This document shows, piece by piece, positions 19,029 through 27,407 of a stretch of 64,000 bases of DNA. The translations under genes and the position numbers were made by a program. Below the pieces are notes generated by a model, which did not search any database, was not told the DNA's origin, and saw nothing but the letters and a program-made list of their open reading frames with translations. The DNA is from Marinobacter vinifirmus (GTDB lineage Bacteria > Pseudomonadota > Gammaproteobacteria > Pseudomonadales > Oleiphilaceae): positions 1 through 64,000 of the forward strand of contig NZ_NEFY01000013.1 in the NCBI RefSeq assembly GCF_002258215.1. Direction: 5' to 3'. The stretch's first letter is position 1. Every line of letters begins with the position of its first letter.

Positions 19029-19653
19029 TTTCGTGGAAACCCGGGATTCAGAAAACAACCTGAACGAACCACAAACCAGTAGCTTCGACCAGATCCTGCC
19101 GGCCCACAGTGCTGCCATCTACCGGGAATTCCAGGCGGGCCGCGTGATCGTGCGGGATGTCTGGGATGCCAACCGTTCCGAGCTGCGGGCCAATCCGCTC
19201 TACAACCTGCTATACAATCATCTTTCGCATTTCCGCACTTTCTACGAGCACCTGGGCAGCGAACTGGTGTTTAACGAAACCGGCTCGTTCTTCTTCCTGA
19301 AAGAAAGCAGTGACGATGAAAGCGAAGAGCACGATGAGAATGCCTTCCGGGTGCAGGTGGTGCTGTTACTGATTGGCCGTTACTTTGCCCGTAGCGGGCG
19401 GGACCTGGATTACCTGGGGCGGCCGGAAGCCGGCCTGAACGAGCAGGACCTGGCTAACCTTGCGGCCGATGAGGAGTACCAGGACATTCTGCGGGCAGCT
19501 CGATTCGAGAAAGGCCTGAGTGAAGCGCTGGATTACCTGGAAAAGCGGAACCTGGTGTTCCGCTCCGGGGCTGGCCGGTATTTCCTGAGCTCAGCTGGTA
19601 TGTACTTCCTTGACCAGCTGGTTCAGGAGTACGAGCAGGGCGGTCAGGCGTAG
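19021..19653 (+). CDS. mksE: MksE/JetB-like condensin subunit
   Basis: 210-residue protein with two predicted winged-helix segments (ANPLYNLLYNHLSHFRTFYE near 60-80 and SEALDYLEKRNLVFRSGAGR near 170-190) and an acidic loop DDESEEHDENAF. Size, fold pattern and position after the kleisin match MksE/JetB, which binds the kleisin. ATG 19021 was chosen because it continues the 8-nt overlap pattern of the operon; an in-frame ATG at 18961 would lie deep inside mksF. Its last 10 nt overlap the convergent diguanylate cyclase gene. Confidence 0.8.
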   Translation: MPDFVETRDSENNLNEPQTSSFDQILPAHSAAIYREFQAGRVIVRDVWDANRSELRANPLYNLLYNHLSHFRTFYEHLGSELVFNETGSFFFLKESSDDESEEHDENAFRVQVVLLLIGRYFARSGRDLDYLGRPEAGLNEQDLANLAADEEYQDILRAARFEKGLSEALDYLEKRNLVFRSGAGRYFLSSAGMYFLDQLVQEYEQGGQA

Positions 19654-21491
19654 GCCAGGTTGTTCCGGCCACCTGCTTTTACCCGGTACATAGCGGCGTC
19701 GGCTTCTCTCATGAGATCTTCGGCGGTCATTCCGTTATCCGGATACAGCGCAATGCCGACGGAAGCGCCAATACCGATCGTGTGGCCCTGAATCTGGAAT
19801 ACCTCATTCAGGGTTGCAATCATTTTTTCTGCAATGTGCCGGGCACCGTCGTCGCCGTTCAGGGGCCCGGTAATCACCACAAACTCGTCTCCGCCGGTCC
19901 GGCCCACGATATCGCCACTACGCATGCAGTGTTTCAGGCGCTTGGCCACTACCCGTAGCAGTTCGTCACCGACCGGGTGGCCATGGGTATCATTGACCGG
20001 CTTGAACTTGTCCAGGTCCAGGAACATCAGGGCAAAGTGGCCATTGGAACGACGGGCCTGCTCTATGGCTTGTTGCAGGTAATTCTCCAGGGCGGCACGA
20101 TTGGGCAGGCCGGTGAGCTGGTCATAGTGTGCCAGCCGGGCCATCTGTTTCTCGTTTTTCACCCGCTCGCTGATATCGCTGAAGGTCAGAATGTACTGGC
20201 TTATCTGGCCCTGATGGTTTCGCACGGCAGACACTGTCAGCAGGTTGGGGAACACCTCATCCTTGGGATGCCTGAGCCAGACCTCGCCCTGCCAGGCACC
20301 CTCGGCGATCAGCTGGCGGTGCAAGCGTTCGCCGACGGGATCCCGGTCCTGGTTGCCTGCATCAAGAAACTCCATCATGTTGCGCCCGGACAGCTCACGG
20401 GCTGTTGTCTGGGCCCTGTCCAGAAAGGCCGGATTGGCCCGGACAATGGTGAAATCCGTCTTGCAGATGGCAATGGCTTCCTGGGTGTGCTCGAACACCT
20501 GGTGGGCCAATCGCAGTTCTTCGGTGGATCTGGCGATCTCGGATGTCTGGGAAACCAGTGCATGCATCAGCGGTTGCAGGGAGCGCCACACCACCAGCCC
20601 GGCCACCAGCGAAAGCAACGCAATGATGGCGATGCTGATGATGATATCGTTTGTGACTTGAGCGTATACCTCAGAGACCTGGGAATTCATGTGAACTTCC
20701 CAGTTGTAATCGCCCAAGGGTCTCATGAACGCCAGTATCGAGGCACCGTCCGGGTCGGTCAGTCTGAAGGTGCGGGGCTGTTTGTCGCCCGTCAGGTGCT
20801 CCCTGACGGTCAGGCACTCGCTGGCAGGGAAGATCTCGGGCATCTGAGTGATGGGGTCCAGCTCCACCCGGCGGGTGCGCGCGTCATCGAGAATGCAGAT
20901 GTTTGACCAGGTGGTGGTCAGTAGCGCTCCCTGAAGCGGAGAGAGATCGAACAGCAGCAGGTCTGTGCCCACCCGTTCGCCATCATGCATGATGGCGCCG
21001 GAGGCGTGCAGCAGTGGTTTGCTGGTTTCGCCATTGGCAAGGCGATATCCCCGGAAGTCCAGGCCGCCTGGCAGGGTTATCTTGCCGGGCAATGACGCCG
21101 CCAGGGGGCCGACACGGACCAGTTCCTCACCCGATGCGTCGTAGCGTATCAGTGCCGCCAGGTTGTCGATGATGTTGGCGGCGTCTTCCAGCCTGGGCCG
21201 GGAGAAGGTCCTGGCGACGCCAACCGCCAGGTTGCCGTTTACATATTCACTCATCACCCGGGCCAGCTCGGATCGGCTGGCGGTCTGGCGGGCCAGGTCC
21301 TGGTGTTGGTCCAGGACGGCCTGGATGTTCTGGGTTTTGGCGTCGGCAACGTTGCCGGCCGAGCGGGAGGCCTGGGAATGCAGCTGGTTGATCAGCGGGG
21401 TGGCGACAATCGCAGCAATCACAATGCCGGTGAGCACCACTGCGATGATGGCCGTGGTGATTACACGGCGCTTTTGTTCAAGTATATCCAT
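19644..21491 (-). CDS. Membrane diguanylate cyclase with periplasmic sensor and PAS domain
   Basis: 615-residue enzyme that makes cyclic-di-GMP from two GTP. A first membrane segment is at about residues 12-34, a periplasmic sensing region of about 240 residues follows, and a second membrane segment is at about 280-302. A PAS domain lies at about 325-440. The C-terminal cyclase has RTGGDEFVVI (active GGDEF), and RSGD five residues upstream is the RxxD inhibitory site for product feedback. All catalytic residues appear intact. Transcribed toward the mks operon and overlapping its end by 10 nt; no functional link is implied. Confidence 0.92.
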   Translation of the reverse strand: MDILEQKRRVITTAIIAVVLTGIVIAAIVATPLINQLHSQASRSAGNVADAKTQNIQAVLDQHQDLARQTASRSELARVMSEYVNGNLAVGVARTFSRPRLEDAANIIDNLAALIRYDASGEELVRVGPLAASLPGKITLPGGLDFRGYRLANGETSKPLLHASGAIMHDGERVGTDLLLFDLSPLQGALLTTTWSNICILDDARTRRVELDPITQMPEIFPASECLTVREHLTGDKQPRTFRLTDPDGASILAFMRPLGDYNWEVHMNSQVSEVYAQVTNDIIISIAIIALLSLVAGLVVWRSLQPLMHALVSQTSEIARSTEELRLAHQVFEHTQEAIAICKTDFTIVRANPAFLDRAQTTARELSGRNMMEFLDAGNQDRDPVGERLHRQLIAEGAWQGEVWLRHPKDEVFPNLLTVSAVRNHQGQISQYILTFSDISERVKNEKQMARLAHYDQLTGLPNRAALENYLQQAIEQARRSNGHFALMFLDLDKFKPVNDTHGHPVGDELLRVVAKRLKHCMRSGDIVGRTGGDEFVVITGPLNGDDGARHIAEKMIATLNEVFQIQGHTIGIGASVGIALYPDNGMTAEDLMREADAAMYRVKAGGRNNLAYA

Positions 21492-21621
21492 CGTTTGTGG
21501 TCACACCCTCCGGTCGCACAGCTCTATCTTAACTCCAGCCTTAGCCAAAGAGCCAATGGTTAGTGTGCTTCTGTCTCTCTAGTATCCGCGCCTTAATAAA
21601 AATTCCAAATCGCGAGTGGTT

Positions 21622-23097
21622 ATGACGGACAACAACGCTAACAACAGCTATTTATCTGATCGAAAACCCCGGTCGCACTTTGCAACGCGTCGGGAATACC
21701 TGGAGCATGAACTGCAGGTGATGGCGCCGAGGCGGTGGAGGCCAAACCTGCCGTTCCGTGATTACCGCTTCGAATGGGAAGACCTGGTGCCCGCCATGGC
21801 CGCGACCATCGGCAAAGTGGTGATGGTGGCTGCGATTGTGGCCGCCTTCGCCGGCCCGCTGGGGCTTTCGAAAGAATTCGTAACTGAAAACGTGCGCTTC
21901 GAAATGATCATCGCAGCGCTGTTGTTTGTCATCCTGATCTCCGGTTTTCTGAACCCCACCAGTAACCTGGCCGGTACCCACGGCCCGCTGATTCCCATGA
22001 TTCCGTTGATTGTCGCCTCTGGCGGACATCCCATGGCGCTGGGGATCATGATCGGTGTGCTGGGTTTTATTCTGGGTATTACCCGGGGCGGCAGCCTGTT
22101 GGCCCGGCTAACCAGCAATGGCGTGTGTGGTGGATTGCTGCTGTATCTCGGGTTTATCGGGGTAACCAGCCAGATCGGACGGCTGTTCACCTGGGCAGAA
22201 GGGTTCGATAAGGGCTACATCGCCTTTGTGGTGGTACTGCTGACCATCGTGATGTACGCCTGGCTGGAGCATGTAAAAATGCGTTGGCTGGCGATCCCGC
22301 TGGGCTCGTTGATAGCCGGTGTGGTGGCCTTTGCGCTGGGTGCGCCGTTCGAGTTTGTGACCGAACCGGGCATTCCCAATATGAACCCGGCCTATTGGTG
22401 GGGCGAAACCACCGGCTGGCAGCTCGGCCTGCCGGATATCTACAGTTTTATGGCAGTGGCTCCGTTTGCGGTGCTGGCGGTTGCCATGTGGTCACCGGAT
22501 TTTCTGGGGCACCAGGTATTTCAGAAGCTGAACTACCCGCCGAAAACCGAACGTGTGGTGATGGATATCGACGATACCATGGTCTCTGCCTCGGCCCGCC
22601 AGGTAGTCGGAACGGCGCTGGGTGGCGGTAACATTGCGTCATCCTGGGGTACTTACATTGTGCCAGCAGCCATTGCCAAGCGGCCCATTGCGGCGGGTGC
22701 GGTGCTTACCGGGTTGTTGTGTGCGGCTACCGCGGTGCTGGGTTACCCGATGGACCTGGCGGTATGGCCGCCGGTGCTGAGTGTGGCGCTGATGGTGGGC
22801 GTATTCCTGCCGTTGCTGGAGGCAGGTATGCAAATGACCCGCAAGGGCAAGACCACCGAGTCTGCAGCCATCGTGATTTTTTCGTCTGCCCTGGTGAACC
22901 CGGTATTTGGCTGGTCGCTGACCGTACTGCTGGATAACCTTGGGCTGATCGGCTGTAAGGAACGCGGTAAGGAACTGGGCCATATCGGCCGTTGGATCAT
23001 CCCGGGTATTGTCTTTGTTATCCTGTGCGTGGTTATGCTGGCCATCGGAATGTTCCCGGGCATCGAGCCTATGGTGGACGCTTTCCGTGTAGACTGA
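21622..23097 (+). CDS. DUF3360 family membrane permease
   Basis: 491-residue polytopic inner-membrane protein with about 12 hydrophobic segments. Conserved DUF3360 blocks are RREYLEHELQVMAPRRWRPN near residues 24-43, NPTSNLAGTHGPLIPMIPLI near 115-134 and ADKLNYPPKTERVVMDIDD-like segment near 300. The family resembles sulfate/xanthine-type permeases with the UraA fold, but no substrate is established. ATG 21622 is used; a GTG six nt upstream is possible. The following membrane protein starts 27 nt downstream and may be co-transcribed. Confidence 0.85.
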   Translation: MTDNNANNSYLSDRKPRSHFATRREYLEHELQVMAPRRWRPNLPFRDYRFEWEDLVPAMAATIGKVVMVAAIVAAFAGPLGLSKEFVTENVRFEMIIAALLFVILISGFLNPTSNLAGTHGPLIPMIPLIVASGGHPMALGIMIGVLGFILGITRGGSLLARLTSNGVCGGLLLYLGFIGVTSQIGRLFTWAEGFDKGYIAFVVVLLTIVMYAWLEHVKMRWLAIPLGSLIAGVVAFALGAPFEFVTEPGIPNMNPAYWWGETTGWQLGLPDIYSFMAVAPFAVLAVAMWSPDFLGHQVFQKLNYPPKTERVVMDIDDTMVSASARQVVGTALGGGNIASSWGTYIVPAAIAKRPIAAGAVLTGLLCAATAVLGYPMDLAVWPPVLSVALMVGVFLPLLEAGMQMTRKGKTTESAAIVIFSSALVNPVFGWSLTVLLDNLGLIGCKERGKELGHIGRWIIPGIVFVILCVVMLAIGMFPGIEPMVDAFRVD

Positions 23098-23124
23098 GGT
23101 TTTTCGCAGTAGCAGGAGTGGCGA

Positions 23125-24144
23125 ATGCCGGAGCCCGTGCTGTTCAGAACCCCTCGCCGCCGGAGCTGGCCCTGGCTGGCGGTGATAGCGCTCGTGGTTG
23201 CCGTGTTGGTGGCGCTTCGGCTGCAGCCACAGCCGGTTGAAGAACGACTGGTGCGCCTGCATTCCCAGGAAGTGTTCGGGGCAGATTCGCAGGTACTTGT
23301 AGAACCACTGCCGGTGCAGGCCACACTGCTGGATTATCGGAGTGATCGCCTGCTGCTGTTAAAGGCGCAGGCGGCCTTGCAGGTTTATCCTGAACACACC
23401 GGCCAATTACTGGAACTGTTCGGTGAAGAACCGGAGTTCCAGGAAGCCCTGAAAACCCACGGCGAATACCTGATTCCGCCGGTTATCCATTTCTACCGCA
23501 ACCCGGTCAGTTCCATCGAGATGCTGAACCGGGTAGCCGGAACCCGACAAACCCTCACTCCCGAGCAGCGGGCCTGGTACGCAGTGAACTTTGCCAACAA
23601 GGAAGGGCAGGATTTCACCGGCCAGTTTGTGGTGGCGCCGGATGGCAGCATTGAATGGATCTGGACCGAACGTATTACCGAAGGCGTTACCCGGTTTTTC
23701 ACCAGCGGCATTCGCACCCTGGAGTCCCGGTACCGAACCGACCAGCCCATCCGTGCCAGTGATCTTGGCTGGGCAGCGGTGGATGCCGTAGTGATCGGCA
23801 GCGCGGTAAAATTCCTCAAAGCCGGTCGGGCTGCGGCCACCACCGCCCGGGCAACCACCGTAACCGCACGCTCAGCTGCCTATGGCTCCCGTTTGGCCAG
23901 GGCGGGGCAGATGGCATCAACCATGATCGGCTATGCCAAGTGGCCGGCCGTGGCGGCACTTGCCTACGTAGCCGTGCGCCATCCGGTATTACTGAACGAC
24001 CTGTTTGCCGGGGCCGCAAAAGTCCTCGGTGTGCCACCGTGGATGATACAGGTGCCCGGCTGGTTCCTGATCCTGTTACCCTTGTTGCTGATACTGCGAT
24101 GGGTGGCCCGGGTGTGCCTCTGGTTCATCCCCGCCCGCCGATAA
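23125..24144 (+). CDS. Hypothetical membrane protein
   Basis: 339 residues. One membrane helix at about 15-34 (PWLAVIALVVAVLVALRL), a soluble region of about 190 residues with GQFVVAPDGSIEWIWTERITE, an Ala/Thr-rich segment near 235-260, and two C-terminal hydrophobic segments (about 275-295 and 305-330) ending in Arg-Arg. I recognise no named domain. It follows the DUF3360 permease closely (27 nt) after AGGAG, so the two probably share a transcript. Confidence 0.75.
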   Translation: MPEPVLFRTPRRRSWPWLAVIALVVAVLVALRLQPQPVEERLVRLHSQEVFGADSQVLVEPLPVQATLLDYRSDRLLLLKAQAALQVYPEHTGQLLELFGEEPEFQEALKTHGEYLIPPVIHFYRNPVSSIEMLNRVAGTRQTLTPEQRAWYAVNFANKEGQDFTGQFVVAPDGSIEWIWTERITEGVTRFFTSGIRTLESRYRTDQPIRASDLGWAAVDAVVIGSAVKFLKAGRAAATTARATTVTARSAAYGSRLARAGQMASTMIGYAKWPAVAALAYVAVRHPVLLNDLFAGAAKVLGVPPWMIQVPGWFLILLPLLLILRWVARVCLWFIPARR

Positions 24145-24219
24145 CCAACCGGGGTCAACCAACCGGGGTCAGACCCCCAATACATTTGCTGCGGCGAAAT
24201 GTACCGGGGGTCTGACCCC
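24145..24219. repeat. REP-like palindrome with 13-bp direct repeats
   Basis: Two copies of CCAACCGGGGTCA (24145-24157 and 24159-24171) lead into a long palindrome: GGGGTCAGACCCCC (24165-24178) with its exact inverse (24206-24219), and TACATTT (24181-24187) with AAATGTA (24197-24203) nested inside. The loop is 9 nt. The GGGGTCAGACCCC core resembles REP/REPIN sequences mobilised by RAYT transposases. Placed between two plus-strand genes. Confidence 0.75.
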
Positions 24220-24236
24220 GTCATGGAGATTCTGAG

Positions 24237-24539
24237 ATGAAAACATTGTTGCAGGTGGATTTTCCCTTTGATGGCCCGTTCGGGCAGGAGATGGCCGATG
24301 CCATGAAAGAGCTGGCGGAATCCATTGCCAAAGAACCCGGGTTTATCTGGAAGATCTGGACCGAGAATGCGGAAACCAGGGAGGCTGGCGGTATTTATCT
24401 GTTCGAAGGTGGTGCCAGCGCCAGGAAGTACCTGGACATGCATACGGCCCGCCTTAAAGGTTTCGGAGTGCCGGTGGTGAATGCCAAGGTGTTTCAGGTG
24501 AATGATGCGTTGTCGGCGATTGATCACGGCCCGGTCTGA
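24237..24539 (+). CDS. ydhR: YdhR-type monooxygenase-like protein
   Basis: 100-residue protein of the YdhR (ABM-related, dimeric ferredoxin-like fold) family. Characteristic are MKTLLQVDFPFDGPFGQEMA at the start, EPGFIWKIWTENAETREAGGIYLF (about 35-58) and a C-terminal VVNAKVFQVNDALS. These small proteins are thought to be monooxygenase-like or stress-associated; activity is unproven. The sequence is full length and the stop codon lies inside a terminator hairpin. Confidence 0.85.
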   Translation: MKTLLQVDFPFDGPFGQEMADAMKELAESIAKEPGFIWKIWTENAETREAGGIYLFEGGASARKYLDMHTARLKGFGVPVVNAKVFQVNDALSAIDHGPV

Positions 24540-24550
24540 CCGGGCCGTTT
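24526..24550. terminator. Intrinsic terminator between convergent genes
   Basis: ACGGCCCGGT / ACCGGGCCGT 10-bp stem with a CTG loop followed by TT. The ydhR stop codon lies in the loop and second arm. It separates ydhR from the convergent methyltransferase-like gene. Confidence 0.7.
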
Positions 24551-24554
24551 AAGC

Positions 24555-25229
24555 CTACCAGGCCAGCCAGATGGTGTGCCTTGCGCCTTTGCCCGGGCGC
24601 AGGGCTCGTACCACTACCGCTTCTACCGAGAAACCGGCCCGGCGCAGCCTTTCTGTAAAGGCCTGCTCAGGGCCTGCGGACCAGTAGGCCAGAACGCCGT
24701 CCGGGCTCAGGGATTTCTGGGCGGCCGCGATGCCTTCCGGCGAGTAAATCCAGTTATTTTCCTTGCGGGTCAGGCCTTCCGGGCCGTTGTCCACATCCAG
24801 CAGGATGGCGTCCCAGTTGCCATTACCCTCCCTGAGTAGTTCTGCCACATCGCCAAGGTGTACCCTGGCTCGAGCATCGTTCAGCGGGTAGCCCGCGGCG
24901 GCGCCCAAGGGCCCGCGATTCCATGCTTCAACCTCCGGAACCAGTTCGGCCACCGTCACCTGGGCGCTGTCGCCCAGAGAGGATAGCGCTGCCGCCAAAG
25001 TGAACCCCATACCCAGCCCGCCAATCAGCACCCGGGGCTCGGGCAGGTGTGCGATACGTTCACAGGCAAGGGTCGCCAGGGCGTCTTCCGAGCCGTGCAG
25101 CCGGCTGTTCATCAGCTCGCCGGGCGCACCGGCAATCTTGATCGAGAATTCGTCATTGCGTTGCAGCAATCGCAAACGGGTTCCGTTGCCGGGAATGGTT
25201 GCGGTGCCAATTTCATCAAAGCGGGCCAT
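24555..25229 (-). CDS. Spermidine-synthase-like SAM-dependent methyltransferase fold protein
   Basis: 224-residue Rossmann-fold protein. VLIGGLGMGFTLAAAL at about residues 66-81 is the SAM-binding glycine motif, VTVAELVPEVEAWNRG the acidic loop, and AILLDVDNGPEGL the equivalent of the polyamine-synthase active-site strand. The family (often labelled spermidine synthase) includes proteins without proven aminopropyl transfer, so the reaction is left open. Monocistronic, convergent with ydhR. Confidence 0.82.
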   Translation of the reverse strand: MARFDEIGTATIPGNGTRLRLLQRNDEFSIKIAGAPGELMNSRLHGSEDALATLACERIAHLPEPRVLIGGLGMGFTLAAALSSLGDSAQVTVAELVPEVEAWNRGPLGAAAGYPLNDARARVHLGDVAELLREGNGNWDAILLDVDNGPEGLTRKENNWIYSPEGIAAAQKSLSPDGVLAYWSAGPEQAFTERLRRAGFSVEAVVVRALRPGKGARHTIWLAW

Positions 25230-25378
25230 GAAGGGTTCCGGGTGGCGGGATCAGGCCGCATTCTAACCCGACGCTACCGTTGTTTTCAGCCAAAACCCCC
25301 TTGAAGAATAGCTGTTAGACTGCAGTTATTATCAAATAACCGTATTTTTTAAAGCCCAGAGTATAGGAGAGCGCACTT

Positions 25379-26071
25379 ATGACAGATCAACCGGTCATGC
25401 TGATAACCGGAGCTTCATCGGGCATTGGTGCCGAAACGGCACGAGCTGCTGCCCGGCAGGGGTATCGCCTGGTACTGGCGGCGCGCTCCGAGGACAAACT
25501 GAAGGGGTTGCAGCAAGAGCTCGGCGGCAGCGATAAGGTGTTGACCGTTCAGTGCGATGTACAGAACGGCGAAGACCAGAAAAGCATGGTGGAGCAGGCT
25601 CTGAAGGCCTTCGGCCGCATTGATGCGGTGTTTGCCAATGCCGGCCGGGGTGGTGAGCCAGGCGGGTTCAGCGGCGCTGATCCGGACGTCTGGAAGGATA
25701 TGATTCTGACCAATGTCCTGGGTGTAGGCCTGACTATTCAACATTGCCTGCCGGCCCTGCGTGAGAGCAAGGGCCATCTGCTGTTAACCGGCTCGGCGGC
25801 AGGTCGCGTCACCATTCCCGGCTCCATGTACAGCGCCACCAAGTGGGCGGTCTCCGCCATTGGTTATGGTGTGCGTGAGGAGCTTCGTGGTTCCGGCATC
25901 CGCGTAACCCTGATTGAACCGGGTATGGTGGATACGCCGTTCTTTGACGAACGCCCGGCCCACGCGCTGAAGCCCGAAGATATCGCCAATGCGGTGATGT
26001 ATGCGGTCGCCCAGCCTGCACATGTCGATGTGAACGAAATCCTGGTGCGGCCAACGCCGGCCGTGGAGTGA
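25379..26071 (+). CDS. Short-chain dehydrogenase/reductase
   Basis: 230-residue classical SDR. TGASSGIGAETA at residues 10-21 binds the dinucleotide, FANAGRGG replaces NNAG near 88-95, and the catalytic Ser and YxxxK are TGSAAGR and YSATK (about 150). The cofactor loop ends in AARS, which favours NADP(H). Good RBS (GGAGAG). A second SDR follows at 26097. The substrate is unknown. Confidence 0.9.
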   Translation: MTDQPVMLITGASSGIGAETARAAARQGYRLVLAARSEDKLKGLQQELGGSDKVLTVQCDVQNGEDQKSMVEQALKAFGRIDAVFANAGRGGEPGGFSGADPDVWKDMILTNVLGVGLTIQHCLPALRESKGHLLLTGSAAGRVTIPGSMYSATKWAVSAIGYGVREELRGSGIRVTLIEPGMVDTPFFDERPAHALKPEDIANAVMYAVAQPAHVDVNEILVRPTPAVE

Positions 26072-26096
26072 AGGTCAGGAACTGTTGGAGCTAAAC

Positions 26097-26855
26097 GTGA
26101 AATCAGCGCAAAGCGTGGCCCTGGTAACAGGCGGGGCAAAGGGTATTGGTCGGGGCATTGTGCTGCACCTGGCCTCCGCCGGTTGGAAGGTGGTCTTTTG
26201 TGATACCGACCGAATGGCAGGCGAGCAACTGGCGGCCAGTTCAGAGCATGACATCCTGTTTGTCCAGGGCGATGTGGCGAGCGAGCCGGATGTTCAGCGC
26301 ATAATCTCGCAAACGGTGAACTGGGCGGGCGGCCTGAATGCAGTCATCAATAATGCCGGCATTGCTGATCCCCATACCGGGCCGGTAGAAGAGCTGAGCC
26401 TTGAACAGTGGCAGCGCCGCCTGAACGTGAACCTGACCGGGCCGTTTCTGGTGACCAAACACGCGGTTCCGCACCTTCGGAAAGCTCAAGGTGCCATCGT
26501 TAATATGGCATCTACCCGGGCGCTTCAGTCGGAGCCGGAGTCCGAGGCCTACGCGGCAACCAAGGGTGGCCTGGTTGCGCTGACCCACGCACTGGCGGTA
26601 AGCCTTGGCCCGGATATTCGTGCGAACTGCATCAGCCCCGGCTGGATTGATACCCGTGGCTGGCAGGGGACCACTGAAAAACCGGAGCCACTGTCAGCGT
26701 CAGATCACCAGCAACATCCCGCAGGCCGCGTGGGCACCCCGGAGGATATTGCCGCCATGGTTGCCTACCTGATCTCGCCGGAGGCGTCATTTATCACAGG
26801 GCAGAATTTTGTGGTGGATGGCGGCATGACCCGGAAAATGATCTACGAAGAGTAG
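26097..26855 (+). CDS. Short-chain dehydrogenase/reductase
   Basis: 252-residue classical SDR. TGGAKGIGRGIV is the glycine motif, NNAGIAD the structural NNAG, MASTRA the catalytic Ser region and YAATK the Tyr/Lys pair; the C-terminus has ITGQNFVVDGGMTRKM. The cofactor loop ends in CDTDR, with an acidic residue favouring NAD(H). GTG 26097, preceded by GGAG at a good distance, is preferred over TTG 26085. It follows the other SDR by 25 nt and is probably co-transcribed. Confidence 0.9.
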   Translation: MKSAQSVALVTGGAKGIGRGIVLHLASAGWKVVFCDTDRMAGEQLAASSEHDILFVQGDVASEPDVQRIISQTVNWAGGLNAVINNAGIADPHTGPVEELSLEQWQRRLNVNLTGPFLVTKHAVPHLRKAQGAIVNMASTRALQSEPESEAYAATKGGLVALTHALAVSLGPDIRANCISPGWIDTRGWQGTTEKPEPLSASDHQQHPAGRVGTPEDIAAMVAYLISPEASFITGQNFVVDGGMTRKMIYEE

Positions 26856-26919
26856 TCGGTTACGGCCAGAATTGAACGCCAGGCCGCAGCAGGCTTACTG
26901 TACGCGGAATTCTCCCGGG

Positions 26920-26964
26920 ATTCCCGTTTTAGACTTATTGTAAATATGAGTCTAGAATGGGAAT
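26920..26964. promoter_or_regulatory. Palindromic operator-promoter of the RES/Xre pair
   Basis: A 45-bp imperfect palindrome. The outer arms ATTCCCGTTTTAGACT and AGTCTAGAATGGGAAT pair at 14 of 16 positions. Inside it a candidate promoter is visible: TTAGAC at 26929-26934, 18-bp spacer, TAGAAT at 26953-26958. Binding of the antitoxin here would cover the promoter, as expected for an autoregulated toxin-antitoxin operon. Confidence 0.7.
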
Positions 26965-27002
26965 ATCAGGCGTGAAGCCGAATTGGTTACAGGAGGCCGG
27001 CC

Positions 27003-27407
27003 ATGAGTGCACTGGCAGAGAAAAAGTCGCCCGCTGAAGCCCGAAAAATGGGTATCAGCGGCCTTAAGGCGGCGTTCAATATTCTTGAGAAATGGGGATG
27101 CAATGCCGACCAGATGCAGGCCATTCTCCGCCTGCCCAAAGCCACCTTCTATAAATACCGGAATGATCCGGACAGTGCCCGCCTGGACCGAGACCAGCTT
27201 ACCCGGATCAGTTACCTGCTGAATATGCACCAGGCCCTGCGCATTGTGTTCGAGAACCCGGACAACGTGTACGGCTTCATGCGCAAGCGTAATCACAATC
27301 CGTATTTCCATGGCCGGGCTCCGCTGGAGGTGATCGAAAGCGGTGATTTCGCGGCCTTGTACGAAACCTTCCGGCGCATTGATTCGCTGCGGGGCGGCCT
27401 TTGGTAA
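27003..27407 (+). CDS. Xre/MbcA/ParS-type antitoxin of RES toxin
   Basis: 134-residue antitoxin. The N-terminal part (about 10-70) is a helix-turn-helix region (GISGLKAAFNILEKWGCNAD, LPKATFYKYR), and the C-terminal part (about 75-134) is the toxin-binding ParS/MbcA domain ending in IDSLRGGLW. The NPYFHGRAPLEVIESGDF block is a hallmark of this antitoxin family. Strong AGGAGG site. It overlaps the toxin start by one nucleotide (TAATG). It should neutralise the RES protein and repress the operon through the upstream palindrome. Confidence 0.92.
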   Translation: MSALAEKKSPAEARKMGISGLKAAFNILEKWGCNADQMQAILRLPKATFYKYRNDPDSARLDRDQLTRISYLLNMHQALRIVFENPDNVYGFMRKRNHNPYFHGRAPLEVIESGDFAALYETFRRIDSLRGGLW

